Shown one piece after another: positions 12,761 to 13,539 of a stretch of 13,539 nt of DNA. The stretch is from Bacteroidota bacterium (GTDB lineage: Bacteria > Bacteroidota > Bacteroidia > Chitinophagales > LD1). Location of the stretch: the NCBI GenBank assembly GCA_028288545.1, contig JAQBNQ010000021.1:1-13539 (forward strand), read 5' to 3'. A program made the translations under genes and the position numbers. A model generated the notes under the pieces. The model was not told the DNA's origin. It saw nothing but the letters and a program-made list of their open reading frames with translations, and searched no databases. How positions within the stretch are numbered: the stretch's first letter is position 1; each line of letters begins with the position of its first letter.

Positions 12761-13539
12761 ACAACCTTGAGGACATATCCAGGTGCGCTTTAAAGTCCTC
12801 AAAGTCCTTATCCTTGCTCCATAACGCTTCAGCCATTGCAGCAAGTCTTGGCATTACCCGGCGGCTTAATTGTTTTTGATCTGGCATATATTCTGTCCAA
12901 ACATTAGCCTGGCCGCCCAATATTAATTTCTGTTTTTCGGGTGATAGCGATTTTACCCCCGGATTGAAACTATAAACTTTCCTTAGCGGTAAATAAACCA
13001 TCCACCAGGCTTGTTTTTTATCTGTCAACTTTTGCGGGTAATCGAAGTAGCAAAAAAAGCGCGGCGTCATTATTACTTTATTGCCGTGTTCGGCTGCTTT
13101 TATTCCGGCTTTTTTATCAAGCCAACTCATTACCACTACACTATCACTTAATCCGCCTTTTACAATTTCACCCCAACCAATACTTAATTTACCTTTTGTT
13201 ATAAGATAATCCTCCATCAACTTCATAAAGTAGTGCTGTAATTCCTCTTCGTTCTTAAGGTTTTCTTTTTTTATGAGGGCCTGTGCCACTGCACTTTTTT
13301 TCCATTGTTCCTTGGGCGCCTCATCACCACCCAGGTGAATATATTTTCCGGGAAATAACGCACAAACCTCATCCAACACATCTTTTAAAAAATTGAACGT
13401 GCTATCAGCGGGGCAATAAATATCCTTCTTTATCCCCCAGGTAGTTGCTACCTCAACGTTTTTTGCAGGATTGCAACCTAACCAGGGATAAGCGGCTATC
13501 GCCGCGCTAGAGTGTCCAGGTATTTCTATCTCGGGTATG
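12741..13539 (-). CDS. GH20 beta-N-acetylhexosaminidase (5' end off the window)
   Basis: Only the C-terminal 265 residues are inside the window; the reading frame stays open to the right edge, so the true start is beyond 13539. The GTG at 13379 is an internal valine, not a start. The first visible residues, IPEIEIPGHSSAAIAAYP, carry the conserved family histidine. The catalytic pair is in KYIHLGGDEAP: the Asp that orients the substrate acetamide and the Glu acid, with codons at 13325-13320. Downstream, SIGWGEIVKGG supplies the conserved tryptophan, and GGQANVWTEYMPD followed by RVMPRLAAMAEALWS is the classic C-terminal GH20 block. The enzyme should remove terminal GlcNAc or GalNAc by substrate-assisted catalysis, on chitin fragments, peptidoglycan or glycoproteins. 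The location (usually periplasmic or lipoprotein) cannot be judged without the N terminus. The visible chain ends soon after the barrel, at FTIKYP, with no sorting domain. Its stop lies inside the mgtE coding end. Confidence 0.95.
   Translation of the reverse strand, partial: IPEIEIPGHSSAAIAAYPWLGCNPAKNVEVATTWGIKKDIYCPADSTFNFLKDVLDEVCALFPGKYIHLGGDEAPKEQWKKSAVAQALIKKENLKNEEELQHYFMKLMEDYLITKGKLSIGWGEIVKGGLSDSVVVMSWLDKKAGIKAAEHGNKVIMTPRFFCYFDYPQKLTDKKQAWWMVYLPLRKVYSFNPGVKSLSPEKQKLILGGQANVWTEYMPDQKQLSRRVMPRLAAMAEALWSKDKDFEDFKAHLDMSSRLFTIKYP

Overview
The window looks like an ordinary chromosomal segment of a free-living member of the Bacteroidota, probably of the Chitinophagales/Sphingobacteriales type. 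Two secreted proteins carry the two classical C-terminal signals of the type IX secretion system (T9SS): a gliding-motility-type (type B) tail and a short 'por' (type A) tail. Several upstream regions contain the Bacteroidota -7 promoter element TAnnTTTG or close variants. Starts generally lack strong Shine-Dalgarno sequences, and two genes appear to start with GTG. No T9SS machinery, mobile element, CRISPR array or rRNA is present.

Layout. Bases 1-178 hold a short degenerate octamer repeat (21-44) and the leader of a TPR-repeat lipoprotein gene (179-1264). A non-coding stretch (1265-1542) carries degenerate heptamer arrays, an AT-rich inverted repeat, and the terminator of a minus-strand tRNA-Leu(CAG) (1543-1624). 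The minus strand then holds a 3-hydroxyacyl-CoA dehydrogenase (1692-2549) and, just upstream in the same likely operon, an unrecognised secreted cysteine-containing protein (2560-3093). A plus-strand operon follows, encoding an M16 peptidase pair: one subunit with the zinc motif (3184-4422) and one without it (4433-5704). Next are a five-repeat fibronectin-III-like T9SS cargo protein (5780-7573) and, convergent to it, a membrane-anchored alpha/beta hydrolase (7582-8517). A small Spy-like periplasmic protein (8670-9071) lies divergent from a large PNGase F-like secreted protein (9223-11298). The window ends with an MgtE magnesium transporter (11387-12760) and a GH20 beta-N-acetylhexosaminidase (12741-13539) that runs off the right edge and overlaps mgtE tail to tail.

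How the genes fit together. Most are independent housekeeping or envelope genes. The one suggestive functional theme is glycan removal: a secreted PNGase F-like amidase that would cut N-glycans from protein lies 1.4 kb from a GH20 hexosaminidase that could trim exposed GlcNAc/GalNAc. They are on opposite strands and not in one operon, so this link is inference only. I found no clear new multi-gene system. The best leads are the domain-extended PNGase F-like protein, the unidentified cysteine-containing secreted protein, and the degenerate short tandem repeats flanking the TPR gene.
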